Assembly: GCF_052857255.1 (NCBI RefSeq)
Contig: NC_135502.1
Span: 186,245,806 to 186,309,805 of the forward strand
Source of the DNA: Amblyomma americanum
Lineage: Eukaryota > Arthropoda > Arachnida > Ixodida > Ixodidae
Direction of reading: 5' to 3'
Length of the DNA: 64,000 nt
Below are positions 1 through 11,621 of this stretch, piece after piece (within the stretch, counting starts at the first letter, position 1; each line of letters opens with the position of its first letter). Made by a program: the position numbers and the translations under genes. A model generated the notes under the pieces. That model did not search any database and was not told the origin of the DNA. It worked only from the letters and a program-made list of their open reading frames with translations.

Positions 1-326
1 GCACGTAGCAGCTGTGGACGACAATTGAGAACACGCTTAAACTGCGTCTACTATCATTAGCAGGCTGCACCTAGAATTTCCGAAGTATTTCCAAGCCATA
101 AACAATTGCCCGGCCTGATCATCTTCCAGAGATTCTGCTCATCGAGTGGTCTGCGCAGGCCACGCTCCCAGGCGTAGCATTTAAAAGCAGCACGTCAGCG
201 ATCCGCCGACACTCGCACCCAGCAGCAGTGGACGACACTGGAGAACACACTTAAACTGCGTCTACTATCCTTCGCAGCCTGTACCTAGAAGTTTCGAAGT
301 ATTTCCAAGCCAAAAACAAGTGCGCC

Positions 327-541
327 GGCCTGATCATCTCCAAGGGGTTCTGCGCATCGTGTGGTCTGCGCAGGCCAGGCCCCCAGGCGCAGCATTTAAA
401 AGCACCACTTCAGCGATCCGCCGGCACTCGCACGTAGCAGCAGTGGACGATACTGGAGAACACACTTAAACTGCGTCTACTATCCTTCGCAGGCTGTACC
501 TAGAAGATCCGAAGCATTTCCAAGTCAACAACAAATGCGCC
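327..541 (+). repeat. Representative satellite monomer (215 bp)
   Basis: This copy, taken from GGCCTGATC to the next GGCCTGATC, is a convenient reference unit. In order it has a TGATCA palindrome (about bases 5-10), the near-palindrome around CTGCGCAG (about 36-51), a CAGGCGCAG segment, an AT-rich TTTAAAA step (about 69-75), a CpG-rich GATCCGCCGGCACTCGCAC stretch, a short CAG run, a second AT-rich step TTAAACTG, and a final A-rich CCAAAAACAAGTG. A hand count of a consensus-like copy gives about 57% GC and 16 CpG dinucleotides. One monomer is close to a nucleosome plus linker in length, so one nucleosome per unit is plausible but unproven. Confidence 0.93.
362..377. other. Conserved near-palindromic core of the monomer
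   Basis: TGGTCTGCGCAGGCCA reads TGGCCTGCGCAGACCA on the other strand, so 14 of 16 positions are self-complementary around a perfect CTGCGCAG centre. It recurs in most monomers; rare variants include TATGCGCAGG, CTGTGAAGG and CTGCACAGG. It is among the best conserved parts of the unit, and many joints between monomer types map close to it. A protein-binding or cruciform role is only a possibility. Confidence 0.7.
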
Positions 542-734
542 GGCCTGATCATCTCCAAGGGATTCTGCGCATCGAGTGGTATGCGCAGGCCAGGCCCCCA
601 GGCGCAGCATTTAAAAGCAGCACTTCAGCGATCCACTGGCACTCGCACGCAACAGCAGTGGACGTCACTTTACAACACGCTTAAACTGCGTCTACTATCA
701 TTCGCAGGCTGCACCTAGAAGTTCTGAAGTATAT

Positions 735-3043
735 CCAATCCAAAAACAATTGTCCGGCCTGATCATCTCCCAGGGATTCTGCTCATCGAGTTGTCTGCGC
801 AGGCCAGGCTTCCAGGCGCAGCATTTAAAAGCAGCACGTCAGCAATCCTCCGGCACTCGCACCCAGCAGCAGTGGACGACACTGGAGAACACACTTAAAC
901 TGCGTCTACTATCCTTCGCAGGCTGCACCAAGAAGTTCTGAAGTATTTCCAAGCCAAAAACAAGTGCGCCGGCCTGATCATCTCCAAGGTATTCTGCGCT
1001 TCGAGTGGTCTGCGCAGGCCAGGCCACAAGGCGCAGCATTTAAAAGCAGCACCTCAGCGATCCGCCGGCACACGCACGCAGCAGCAGTGGCCGACTCTGG
1101 AAAACACGCTTAAACTGCGTCTACTATCCTTCGCAGGCTGCACCTGAAGTTCCAAAGTATTTCCAAGCCAAAAACAAGTGCGCCCTCCTGATCATCTGCA
1201 GGGATTCTGCGCAAAGAGTGGTCTGCGCAGGCCAGGCCCCCAGGCGCAGCATTTAAAAGCACCACTACTGCGATCCGCCGGCACTCGCACGTAGCAGCAG
1301 TGGATGACACTGGAGAACACCCTTAAACTGCGCCTACTATCCTTCGCAGGCTGCACCTAGAAGTTCTGAAGTATTTCCAAGCCAAAAACAAGTGCGCCGG
1401 CCTGACCATCTCACAAGAATGCTGTTTATCGAGTGGTCTGCGCAGGCCAGGCACCCAGGCGCAGCATTTAAGAGTACTACTTCAGCGACCCGCCGGCACT
1501 CGCACGCAGCAGCAGTGGACGACACTAGAGAACACGGTTAAACTGCGTCTACCATCCTTCGCAGGCTGCACCTAGAAGTTCCGAAGTATTTCCAAGCCGA
1601 AAAACAAGTGCCCGGCCTGATCATCTCCAAGGGATTCTGCGCATTGAGTGGTCTGCGCAGGCCAGGCCCGCAGGCCCAGCATTTAAAAGCAGCACGTCAG
1701 CGATCTGCCGGCACTCGCACCCAGCAGCAGTGGACGACACTGGAGAACACACTTAAACTGCGTCTCTATCCTTCCCAGGCTGTACCTAGAAGTTCCGAAG
1801 CATTTCCAAGAAACAACAAGTGCGCCGGCCTGATCACCTCCAAGGGATTCTGCGCATCGAGTGGTCTGCGCAGGCCAGGCCCCCAGGCGCAGTATTTAAA
1901 AGCAGCACTTCAGCGATCCACCGGCACTCGCACGCATCAGCAGTGGACGGCACTGGACAACTCGCTTAAACTGCGTCTACTATCATTCGCAGGCTGCACC
2001 TAGAAGTTGTGAAGTATATCCAATCCAAAAACAATTGCCCGGCCTGATCATCTCCCAGGGATTCTGCTCATCGAGTGGTCTTCGCAGGCCAGGCTTCCAG
2101 GCGCAGCATTTAAAAGCAGCACGTCAGCAATCCTCCGGCACTCGCACGCAGCAGCAGTAGACGACACTGAAGAACACGCTTAAACTGGGTCTACTATCAT
2201 TCGCAGGCTGCACCTAGAAGTTCCGAAGAATTTCCAAGCCATAAACAAGTGCCCGGCCTGATCATCTCCCAGAGATTCTGCTCATCGAGTGGACTGCGCA
2301 GGCCACGCTCCCAGGTGCAGCACTTAAAAGCAGCACGTCAGCGATCCGCCGACACACGCACGCAGCAGCAGTAGACGACACTGGAGAAAACGCTTAAACT
2401 GTGTCTGCTATCCTTCTCAGGCTGCACCTAGAAGTTCGGAAGTATTTCCAATCCAAAAACAATTGCCCGGCCTGATCATCTCCCAGGGATTCTGCTCATC
2501 GAGTGGTCTGCGCAGGCCAGGCTTCCAGGCGCAGCATTTAAAAGCAGCACGTCAGCAATCCTCCGGCACTCGCACCCAGCAGCAGTGGACGACACTGGAG
2601 AACACACTTAAACTGCGTCTACTATCCTTCGCAGGCTGTACCAAGAAGTTCTGAAGTATTTCCAAGCCAAAAACAAGTGCGCCGGCATGATCATCTCCAA
2701 GGTATTCTGCGCTTCGAGTGGTCTGCGCAGGCCAGGCCACAAGGCGCAGCATTTAAAAGCAGCACCTCAGCGATCCGCCGGCAGACGCACGCAGCAGCAG
2801 TGGCCGACTCTGGAAAACACGCTTAAACTGCGTCTACTATCCTTCGCAGGCTGCACCTGAAGTTCCGAAGTATTTCCAAGCCAAAAACAAGTGCGCCCTC
2901 CTGATCATCTGCAGGGATTCTACGCAAAGAGTGGTCTGCGCAGGCCAGGCCCCCAGGCGCAGCATTTAAAAGCACCACTTCTGCGATCCGCCGGCACTCG
3001 CACGTAGCAGCAGTGGACGACACTGGAGAATACCCTTAAACAG
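735..3043 (+). repeat. 8-monomer offset duplication (735-1330 and 2448-3043)
   Basis: The two segments match at an offset of 1713 bp (8 monomers), with only scattered substitutions such as TGATGACAC against TGACGACAC. Each contains a CCCAGGG/TTCCAGG monomer followed by one with CCACAAGGCG and then one with the unusual GCGCCCTCCTGATCATCTGC. The right copy is itself part of the 2347-bp and 4918-bp copies described below, so duplications overlap. Confidence 0.85.
1400..2448 (+). repeat. 19-monomer offset duplication, left copy (partner 5461-6512)
   Basis: This block of about 1.05 kb matches 5461-6512 at an offset of 4061 bp, rising to 4063 bp after two single-base indels, near TCTCTATCC against TCTACTATCC and CCAAGAAAC against CCAAGCCAAC. 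Both begin with the rare ACAAGAATGCTGTTTATC monomer and continue with CCCGCAGGCC, CATCAGCAGTGGACGGCAC, CCCAGGG and CCCAGAG types in the same order. Confidence 0.82.
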
Positions 3044-3094
3044 CGTCTACTCTTCTTCGCAGGCTGCACCTAGAAGTTCCGAAGTATTTCCAAG
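2173..3094 (+). repeat. 11-monomer offset duplication, left copy (partner 4520-5440)
   Basis: This 0.92 kb block matches 4520-5440 at an offset of 2347 bp. Shared diagnostic variants include AAACTGTGTCTGCTATCC with TTCTCAGG, CCACAAGGCG, and CCCTTAAACAGCGTCTACTC. Matching breaks down near 3094 and 5440, where the right copy switches to the ACAAGAATGCTG type. Confidence 0.83.
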
Positions 3095-6000
3095 CAAAAA
3101 ACAAGTGCGCCGGCCTGATCATCTCCAGGGATTCCGCACATAGAGTGGTCTGCGCAGGCCAGGCCCCCAGGCGCAGCATTTAAAAGCACCACTTCAGCGA
3201 TCCGCCGGCACTCGCACGCAGCAGCGGTGGACGATACTGGAGAACACCCTTAAACTGCGGTTACTACCCTACGCAGGCTGCACCTAGAAGTAACAAAGTA
3301 TTTCCAAGCCAAAACCAAGTGCACCGGCCTGATCATCTCCAGGGATTCTGCGCATAGAGTGGTCTGCGCAGGCCAGGCACCCAGGCGCACCATTTAAGAG
3401 TACCACTTCAGCGATCCGCCGGCACTCGCAAGCAGCAGCAGTGGACGATACTGGAGAACATCCTTAAACTGCGGTTACTACCCTACGCAGGCTGCACCTA
3501 GAAGTTACGAAGTATTTCCAATCCAAAAACAAGTGCGCCGGCCTGATCATCTCTAGGGATTCTGCGCATAGAGTGGTCTGCGCAGGCCAGGCCCCCAGGC
3601 GCAGCATTTAAAAGCAGCACGTCAGCGGTCCGCCGGCACTCGCACCCAGCAGCAGTGGACGACACTGGAGAACACACTTAAACTGCGTCTACTATCCTTC
3701 GCAGGCTGTACCTAGAAGTTCCGAAGCATTTCCAAGCCAACAACAAGTGCGCCGGCCTGATCATCTCCAAGGGATTCTGCACATCGAGTGGTCTGCGCAG
3801 GCCAGCCCCCCAAGAGCAGCATTAAAAAGCAGCACTTCAGCAATCCACCGGCACTCGCACGTAGCAGCAGTGGACGACACTGGAGAACACCCTTAAACTG
3901 CGCCTACTATCCTTCGCAGGCTGCACCTAGAAGTTCTGAAGTATTTCCAAGCCAAAAACAAGTGCGCCGGCCTGACCATATCACAAGAATGCTGTTTATC
4001 GAGTGGTCTGTGCAGGCCAGGCACCCAGGCGCAGCATTTAAGAGTACAACTTCAGCGACCCGCCGGCTCTCGCACGCAGCAGCAGTGGACGATACTGGAG
4101 AACACCCTTAAACTGCTTCTATCCTTCCCAGGCTGCACCTAGAAGTTACGATGTATTTTCAAGCCAAAATCAAGTGCGCCGGCCTGATCATCTCTAGGGA
4201 CTCTGCGCATACAGTGGTCTGCGCAGGCCATGCCCCCAGGGGCAGCCTTTAAAAGCAGCACGTCAGTGATCCGTCGCACGCAGCAGCAGTGGACGACACT
4301 AGAGAACACGGTTAAACTGCGTCTACCATCCTTCGCAGGCTGCACCTAGAAGTTCCGAAGTATTTCCAAGCCGAAAAACAAGTGCCCGGCCTGATCATCT
4401 CCAAGGGATTCTGCGCATCGAGTGGTCTGCGCAGGCCAGGCCCCCAGGCGCAGCATTTAAAAGCAGCACTTCAGCGACCCACGGGCACTCGCACGCATCA
4501 GCAGTGGACGTCACTTTACAACACGCTTAAACTGCGTCTACTATCATTCGCAGGCTGCACCTAGAAGTTCCGAAGAATTTCCAAGCCATAAACAAGTGCC
4601 CGGCCTGATCATCTCCCAGAGATTCTGCTCATCGAGTGGACTGCGCAGGCCACGCTCCCAGGCGCAGCACTTAAAAGCAGCACGTCAGCTATCCGCCGGC
4701 ACACGCACGCAGCAGCAGTAGACGACACTGGAGAAAACGCTTAAACTGTGTCTGCTATCCTTCTCAGGCTGCACCTAGAAGTTCGGACGTATTTCCAATC
4801 CAAAAACAATTGCCCGGCCTGATCATCTCCCAGGGATTCTGCTCATCGAGTGGTCTGCGCAGGCCAGGCTTCCAGGCGCAGCATTTAAAAGCAGCACGTC
4901 AGCAATCCTCCGGCACTCGCACCCAGCAGCAGTGGACGACACTGGAGAACACACTTAAACTGCGTCTACTATCCTTCGCAGGCTGTACCAAGAAGTTCCG
5001 AAGTATTTCCAAGCCAAAAACAAGTGCGCCGGCCTGATCATCTCCAAGGTATTCTGCGCTTCGAGTGGTCTGCGCAGGCCAGGCCACAAGGCGCAGCATT
5101 TAAAAGCAGCACCTCAGCGATCCGCCGGCACACGCACGCAGCAGCAGTGGCCGACTCTGGAAAACACGCCTAAACTGCGTCTACTATCCTTCGCAGGCTG
5201 CACCTGAAGTTCCGAAGTATTTCCAAGCCAAAAACAAGTGCGCCCTCCTGATCATCTGCAGGGATTCTGCGCAAAGAGTGGTCTGCGCAGGCCAGGCCCC
5301 CAGGCGCAGCATTTAAAAGCACCACTTCTGCGATCCGCCGGCACTCGCACGTAGCAGCAGTGGACGACACTGGAGAACACCCTTAAACAGCGTCTACTCT
5401 TCTTCGCAGGCTGCACCTAGAAGTTCCGAAGTATTTCCAAACCGAAAAACAAGTGCGCCGGCCTGACCATCTCACAAGAATGCTGTTTATCGAGTGGTCT
5501 GCGCAGGCCAGGCACCCAGGCGCAGCATTTAAAGGCAGCACGTCAGCGATCCGCCGGCACTCGCACGCAGCAGCAGTGGACGACACTAGAGAACACGGTT
5601 AAACGGCGTCTACTATAATTCGCAGGCTGCACCTAGAAGTTCCGAAGTATTTCCAAGCCGAAAAACAAGTGCCCGGCCTGATCATCTCCAAGGGATTCTG
5701 CGCATTGAGTGGTCTGCGCAGGCCAGGCCCGCAGGCCCAGCATTTAAAAGTAGCACGTCAGCGATCTGCCGGCACTCGCACCCAGCAGCAGTGGACGACA
5801 CTGGAGAACACACTTAAACTGCGTCTACTATCCTTCCCAGGCTGTACCTAGAAGTTTCGAAGCATTTCCAAGCCAACAACAAGTGCGCCGGCCTGATCAC
5901 CTCCAAGGGATTCTGCGCATCGAGCGGTCTGCGCAGGCCAGGCCCCCAGGCGCAGCATTTAAAAGCAGCACTTCAGCGATCCACCGGCACTCGCACGCAT

Positions 6001-6512
6001 CAGCAGTGGACGGCACTGGACAACTCGCTTAAACTGCGTCTACTATCATTCGCAGGCTGCACCTAGAAGTTGTGAAGTATATCCAATCCAAAAACAATTG
6101 CCCGGCCTGATCATCTCCCAGGGATTCTGCTCATCGAGTGGTCTGCGCAGGCCAGGCTTCCAGGCGCAGCATTTAAAAGCAGCACGTCAGCAATCCTCCG
6201 GCACTCGCACGCAGCAGCAGTAGACGACACTGAAGAACACGCTTAAACGTCGTCTACTATCATTCGCAGGCTGCACCTAGAAGTTCCGAAGAATTTCCAA
6301 GCCATAAACAAGTGCCCGGCCTGATCATCTCCCAGAGATTCTGCTCATCGATTGGACTGCGCAGGCCACGCTCCCAGGCGCAGCACTTAAAAGCAGCACG
6401 TCAGCGATCCGCCAACACACGCACGCAGCAGCAGTAGACGACACTGGAGAAAACGCTTAAACTGTGTCTGCTATCCTTCTCAGGCTGCATCTAGAAGTTC
6501 GGAAGTATTTCC

Positions 6513-7367
6513 AAGCCAAAAACAAGTGCCCGGCCTGATTATTTCCGAGGGATACTGCGCATCGAGTGGTCTGCGCAGGCCAGGCCCCCAAGCGCAGCAT
6601 TTAAAAGCAGCACGTCAGCGATCCGCCGGTACTCGCACGGAGCAGCAGTGGACGACACTGGATAACACCCTTAAACTGCGTCTATCCTTCGCAGGCTGCA
6701 CCTAGAGGCTACGAAGTATTTCCAAGCCAAAAACAAGTGCGCCGGCCTGATCATCGCTAGGGATTCTGCGCATAGAGTGGTCTGCGCAGGCCATGCCCCC
6801 AGGCGCAGCATTTAAAAGCAGCACGTCAGCGATGCGCCGGCACTCGCACGCAGCAGCAGTGGACGACACTAGAGAACACGGTTAAACTGCGTCTACAATC
6901 CTTCGCAGGCTGCGCCTCGAAGTTGCGAAGTATTTCCAAGCCGAAAACCAAGTGCCCGGCCTGATCATCTTCAATGGATTCTGCGCAAAGAGTGGTCTGC
7001 GCAGGCCAGGCCCCCAGGCGCAGCATTTAAAAGCACCACTTCTGCGATCCGCCGGCACTCGCACGTAGCAGCAGTGGACGACACTGGAGAACACCCTTAA
7101 ACTGCGTCTACTCTTCTTCGCAGGCTGCACCTAGAAGTTCCGAAGCATTTCCAAGTCAACAACAAATGCGCCGGCCTGATCATCTCCAAGGGATTCTGCG
7201 CATCGAGTGGTATGCGCAGGCCAGGCCCCCAGGCGCAGCATTTAAAAGCAGCACTTCAGCGATCCACCGGCACTCGCACGCAACAGCAGTGGACGTCACT
7301 TTACAACACGCTTAAACTGCGTCTACTATCATTCGCAGGCTGCACCTAGAAGTTCTGAAGTATATCC
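6513..7367 (+). repeat. Mixed monomers between block copies
   Basis: Four monomers lie here without a clear nearby block partner: a GGGATACTGCGC/GGAGCAGCAG copy, a short TCTATCC copy with CTAGAGGCTACG, a GCTAGGG copy with ACTAGAGAACACGG, and a hybrid at about 6955-7130. The hybrid starts like the CTTCAATGG type and ends like the CACCACTTCTGCG type, switching near ATTCTGCGCA. Confidence 0.72.
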
Positions 7368-8568
7368 AATCCAAAAACAATTGCCCGGCCTGATCATCTC
7401 CCAGGGATTCTGCTCATCGAGTGGTCTGCGCAGGCCAGGCTTCCAGGCGCAGCATTTAAAAGCAGCACTTCAGCAATCCTCCGGCAATCGCACGCAGCAG
7501 CAGTAGACGACACTGAAGAACACACTTAAACTGCGTCTACTATCCTTCGCAGGCTGTACCAAGAAGTTCTGAAGTATTTCCAAGCCAAAAACAAGTGCGC
7601 CGGCCTGATCATCTCCAAGGTATTCTGCGCTTCGAGTGGTCTGCGCAGGCCAGGCCACAAGGCGCAGCATTTAAAAGTAGCACCTCAGCGATCCGCCGGC
7701 ACACGCACGCAGCAGCAGTGGCCGACTCTGGAAAACACGCTTAAACTGCGTTTACTATCCTTCGCAGGCTGCACCTGAAGTTCCGAAGTATTTCCAAGCC
7801 AAAAACAAGTGCGCCCTCCTGATCATCTGCAGGGATTCTGCGCAAAGAGTGGTCTGCGCAGGCCAGGCCCCCAGGCGCAGCATTTAAAAGCACCACTTCT
7901 GCGATCCGCCGGCACTCGCACGTAGCAGCAGTGGACGACACTGGAGAACACCCTTAAACAGCGTCTACTCTTCTTCGCAGGCTGCACCTAGAAGTTCCGA
8001 AGTATTTCCAAGCAAAAAACAAGTGCGCCGGCCTGATCATCTCCAGGGATTCTGCACATAGTGTGGTCTGCGCAGGCCAGGCCCCCAGGCGCAGCATTTA
8101 AAAGCACCACTTCAGCGATCCGCCGGCACTCGCACGCAGCAGCGGTGGACGATACTGGAGAACACCCTTAAACTGCGGTTACTACCCTACGCAGGCTGCA
8201 CCTAGAAGTAACAAAGTATTTCCAAGCCAAAACCAAGTGCACCGGCCTGATCATCTTCAGGGATTCTGCGCATAGAGTGGTCTGTGCAGGCCAGGCACCC
8301 AGGCGCACCATTTAAGAGTACCACTTCAGCGATCCGCCGGCACTCGCAAGCAGCAGCAGTGGACGATACTGGAGAACATCCTTAAACTGCGGTTACTACC
8401 CTACGCAGGCTGCACCTAGAAGTTACGAAGTATTTCCAATCCAAAAACAAGTGCGCCGGCCTGATCATCTCTAGGGATTCTGCGCATAGAGTGGTCTGCG
8501 CAGGCCAGGCCCCCAGGCTCAGCATTTAAAAGCAGCACGTCAGCGATCCGCCGGCACTCGCACGCAGC
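7368..8568 (+). repeat. 23-monomer offset copy of 2450-3650
   Basis: This 1.2 kb block matches 2450-3650 at an offset of 4918 bp. It includes two successive variants with TACCCTACGCAGG and the CTAGAAGTAACAAAG form. Its left half also matches 4797-5380 at 2571 bp (12 monomers). From 7771 onward it is the start of the 18-monomer unit, which ties the left mosaic to the next region. Confidence 0.82.
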
Positions 8569-11500
8569 AGCAGTGGACGACACTAGAGAACACGGTTAAA
8601 CTGCGTCTACCATCCTTCGCAGGCTGCAACTCGAAGTTCCGAAGTATTTCCAAGCCGAAAAACAAGTGCCCGGCCTGATCATCTTCAATGGATTCTGCGC
8701 ATCGAGTGGTCTGCGCAGGCAAGGCCAGCAGGCGCAGCATTTAAAAGCAGCACGTCAGCGATCCGCCGGCACTCGCACCCAGCAGCAGTGGACGACACTG
8801 GAGAACACACTTAAACTGCGTCTACTATTCTTCGCAGGCTGTACCTAGAAGTTCCGAAGCATTTCCAAGTCAACAACAAGTGCGCCGGCCTGATCATCTC
8901 CAAGGGATTCTGCGCACCGAGAGGTCTGCGCAGGCCAGGCCCCCAGGCGCAGCATTTAAAAGCAGCACTTCAGCGATCCACCGGCACTCGCACGCATCAG
9001 CAGTGGACGTCACTTTACAACACGCTTAAACTGCGTCTACTATCATTCGCAGGCTGCACCTAGAAGTTCTGAAGTATATCCAATCCAAAAACAATTACCC
9101 GGCCTGATCATCTCCCAGGGTTTCTGCTCATCGAGTGGTCTGCGCAGGCCAGGCTTCCAGGCGCAGCATTTAAAAGCAGCACGTCACCATTCCTCCAGCA
9201 CTCGCACGCAGCAGCAGTAGACGACACTGAAGAACACGCTTAAACGTCGTCTACTATCATTCGCAGGCTGCACCTAGAAGTTGCGAAGAATTTCCAAGCC
9301 ATAAACAAGTGCCCGGCCTGATCATCTCCCAGAGATTCTGCTCATCGAGTGGAATGCGCAGGCCACGCTCCCAGGCGCAGCACTTAAAAGCAGCACGTAA
9401 GCGATCCGCCGGCACACGCACGCAGCAGCAGTAGACGACACTGAAGAACACGCTTAAACTGCGTCTACTATCATTCGCAGGCTGCACCTAGAAGTTCCGA
9501 AGAATTTCCAAGCCATAAACAAGTGCCCGGCCTGATCATCTCCCAGAGATTCTGCTCATCGAGTGGACTGCGCAGGCCACACTGCCAGGCGCAGCACTTA
9601 AAAGCAGCACGTCAGCGATCCGCCGGCACACGCACGCAGCAGCAGAAGACGACACTGAAGAACACGCTTAAACTGCGTCTACTATCATTCGCAGGCTGCA
9701 CCTAGAAGTTCCGAAGAATTTCCAAGCCATAAACAAGTGCCCGGCCTGATCATCTCCCAGAGATTCTGCGCATCGAGTGGTCTGCGCAGGCCAGCCCCCC
9801 AGGCGCAGCATTTAAAAGCAGCCCTTCAGCGATCCACCGGCACTCGCACGCATCAGCATTGGACGTCACTGGACAACACGCTTAAACTGCGTCGACTATC
9901 ATTCGCAGGCTGCACCTAGAAGTGCTGAAGTATATCTAATCCAAAAACAATTGCCCGGCCTGATCATCTCTCAGGGATTCTGCTAATGGAGTGGTCTGCG
10001 CAGGCCAGGCTTCCAGGCGCAGCATTTAAAAGCAGCACGTCAGCAATCCTTCGGTACTCGCACGCAGCAGCAGTAGACGACACTGAAGAACACGCTAAAC
10101 TGCGTCTACTATCATTCGCAGGCTGCACCTAGAATTTCCGAAGTATTTCCAAGCCACAAACAAGTGCCCGGCCTGATCATCTCCCAGAGATTCTGCTCAT
10201 CGAGTGGTCTGCGCAGGCCACGCTCCCAGGCGCAGCACTTGAAAGCAGCACGTCAGCGATCCGCCGGCACACGCACGCAGCAGCAGTGGCCGACTCTGGA
10301 AAACACGCTTAAACTGCGTCTACTATCCTTCGCAGGCTGCACCTAAAGTTCCGAAGTATTTCCAAGCCAAAAACAAGTGCGCCGGCCTGATCATCTGCAG
10401 GGATTCTGCGCAAAGAGTGGTCTGCGCAGGCCAGGCCCCCAGGCGCAGCATTTAAAATCACCACTTCTGCGATCCGCCGGCACTCGCACGTAGCAGCAGT
10501 GGACGACACTGGAGAACACCCTTAAACGGCGTCTACTATCCTTCGCAGGCTGCATCTAGAAGTTCCGAAGTATTTCCAAGCAAAAAACAAGTGCGCCGGC
10601 CTGATCATCTCCAGGGATTCTGCACATAGAGTGGTCTGCGCAGGCCAGGCCCCCAGGCGCAGCATTTAAAAGCACCACTTCAGCGATCCGCCGGCACTCG
10701 CACGCAGCAGCGGTGGACGATACTGGAAAACACTCTTAAACTGCGTCTACTACCCTACGCAGGCTGTACCTAGAAGTAACAAAGTATTTCCAAGCCAAAT
10801 CAATTGCACCGGCCTGATCATCTCCAGGGATTCTGCGCATAGAGTGGTCTGCGCAGGCCAGGCACCCAGGCGCACCATTTAAGAGTACCACTTCAGCGAT
10901 CCGCCGGCACTCGCAAGCAGCAGCAGTGGACGATACTGGAGAACACGCTTAAACTGTGTATGCTATCCTTCTCAGGCTGCACCTAGAAGTTCGGAAGTAT
11001 TTCCAAGCCAAAAGAAGTGCCCGGCATGATCATTCCCAAGGGATACTGCGCATCGAGTGGTCTGCGCAGGCCAGGCCCCCAAGCGCAGCATTTAAAAGCA
11101 GCACGTCAGCGATGCGCCGGCACTCGCACGCAGCAGCAGTGGACGACACTAGAGAACACGGTTAAACTGCGTCTACTATCCTTCGCAGGCTGCACCTAGA
11201 AATTCCGAAGTATTTCCAAGCCGAAAAACAATTGCCCGGCCTGATCATCTCCAAGGGATTCTGCGCATCGAGTAGTCTGCGCAGGCCAGGCCCGCAGGCG
11301 CAGCATTTAAAAGCAGCACGTCAGCGATCCGCCGGCACTCGCACCCAGCAGCAGTGGACGACACTGGAGAACACACTTAAACTGCGTCTACTCTCCTTCG
11401 CAGGCTGTACCTAGAAGTTCCGAAGCATTTCCAAGCCAACAACAAGTGCGCCGGCCTGATCATCTCCAAGGGATTCTGCGCATCGAGTGGTCTGCGCAGG

Positions 11501-11621
11501 CCAGTCCCCCAGGCGCAGCATTTAAAAGCAGCACTTCAGCGATCCACCGGCACTCGCACGCATCAGCATTAGACGTCACTGGACAACACGCTTAAACTGC
11601 GTCTACTATCATTCGCAGGCT
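7771..11621 (+). repeat. 18-monomer higher-order repeat, copy 1 (3851 bp)
   Basis: This block is repeated immediately downstream at 11622-15472. It begins at the distinctive one-base-shorter GCACCTGAAG form and includes the GCGCCCTCC monomer, two TACCCTACG monomers, a CTTCAATGG monomer, several CCCAGAG monomers in a row (about 9300-9770) and the TGTGTATGC monomer near 10960. By eye only about 17 differences separate it from copy 2. Length divided by 18 gives 213.9 bp per monomer. Confidence 0.9.

Larger units (their letters stand above)
1..734 (+). repeat. Left-edge monomers, not part of a visible block copy
   Basis: This holds a partial monomer followed by three complete ones (anchors 112, 327, 542) before the first clear block duplication. 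Types are mixed: a CCCAGAG-like copy with CACGCTCCCAGG, a CCAAGGG/CACCACTT copy, and a CAACAGCAGTGGACGTCAC copy. No larger-scale order is visible because the window starts here. Confidence 0.8.

Noticed and set aside
362..377. CENP-B box
   Set aside because: No sequence with the TTCG....A..CGGG core was seen on either strand in the consensus-like monomers.
390..405. TATA-like promoter at CATTTAAAAGCAG in each monomer
   Set aside because: The AT-rich step is present in nearly all copies, but no start site, transcript model or downstream gene supports a promoter.
468..520. Heat-shock-like GAA/TTC array in GAAGTTCCGAAG
   Set aside because: The GAA and TTC blocks are one base apart rather than two, so the canonical element is not met.
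327..541. Pol III gene cluster (5S, tRNA or SINE-like unit)
   Set aside because: No convincing A and B box pair and no T-run terminator follows in the monomer; the CTGCGCAGG and CATCGAG stretches only loosely resemble such boxes.
1608..2003. Recurrent open frames of 60-130 codons on the plus strand, one per monomer
   Set aside because: In the 60-codon frames I checked they begin with GTG or TTG, not ATG, end at the TAG in CACCTAG, and are broken by CAGTAG in many monomer types. The 214-bp period shifts frame every copy. They are by-products of the repeat, not a gene family.
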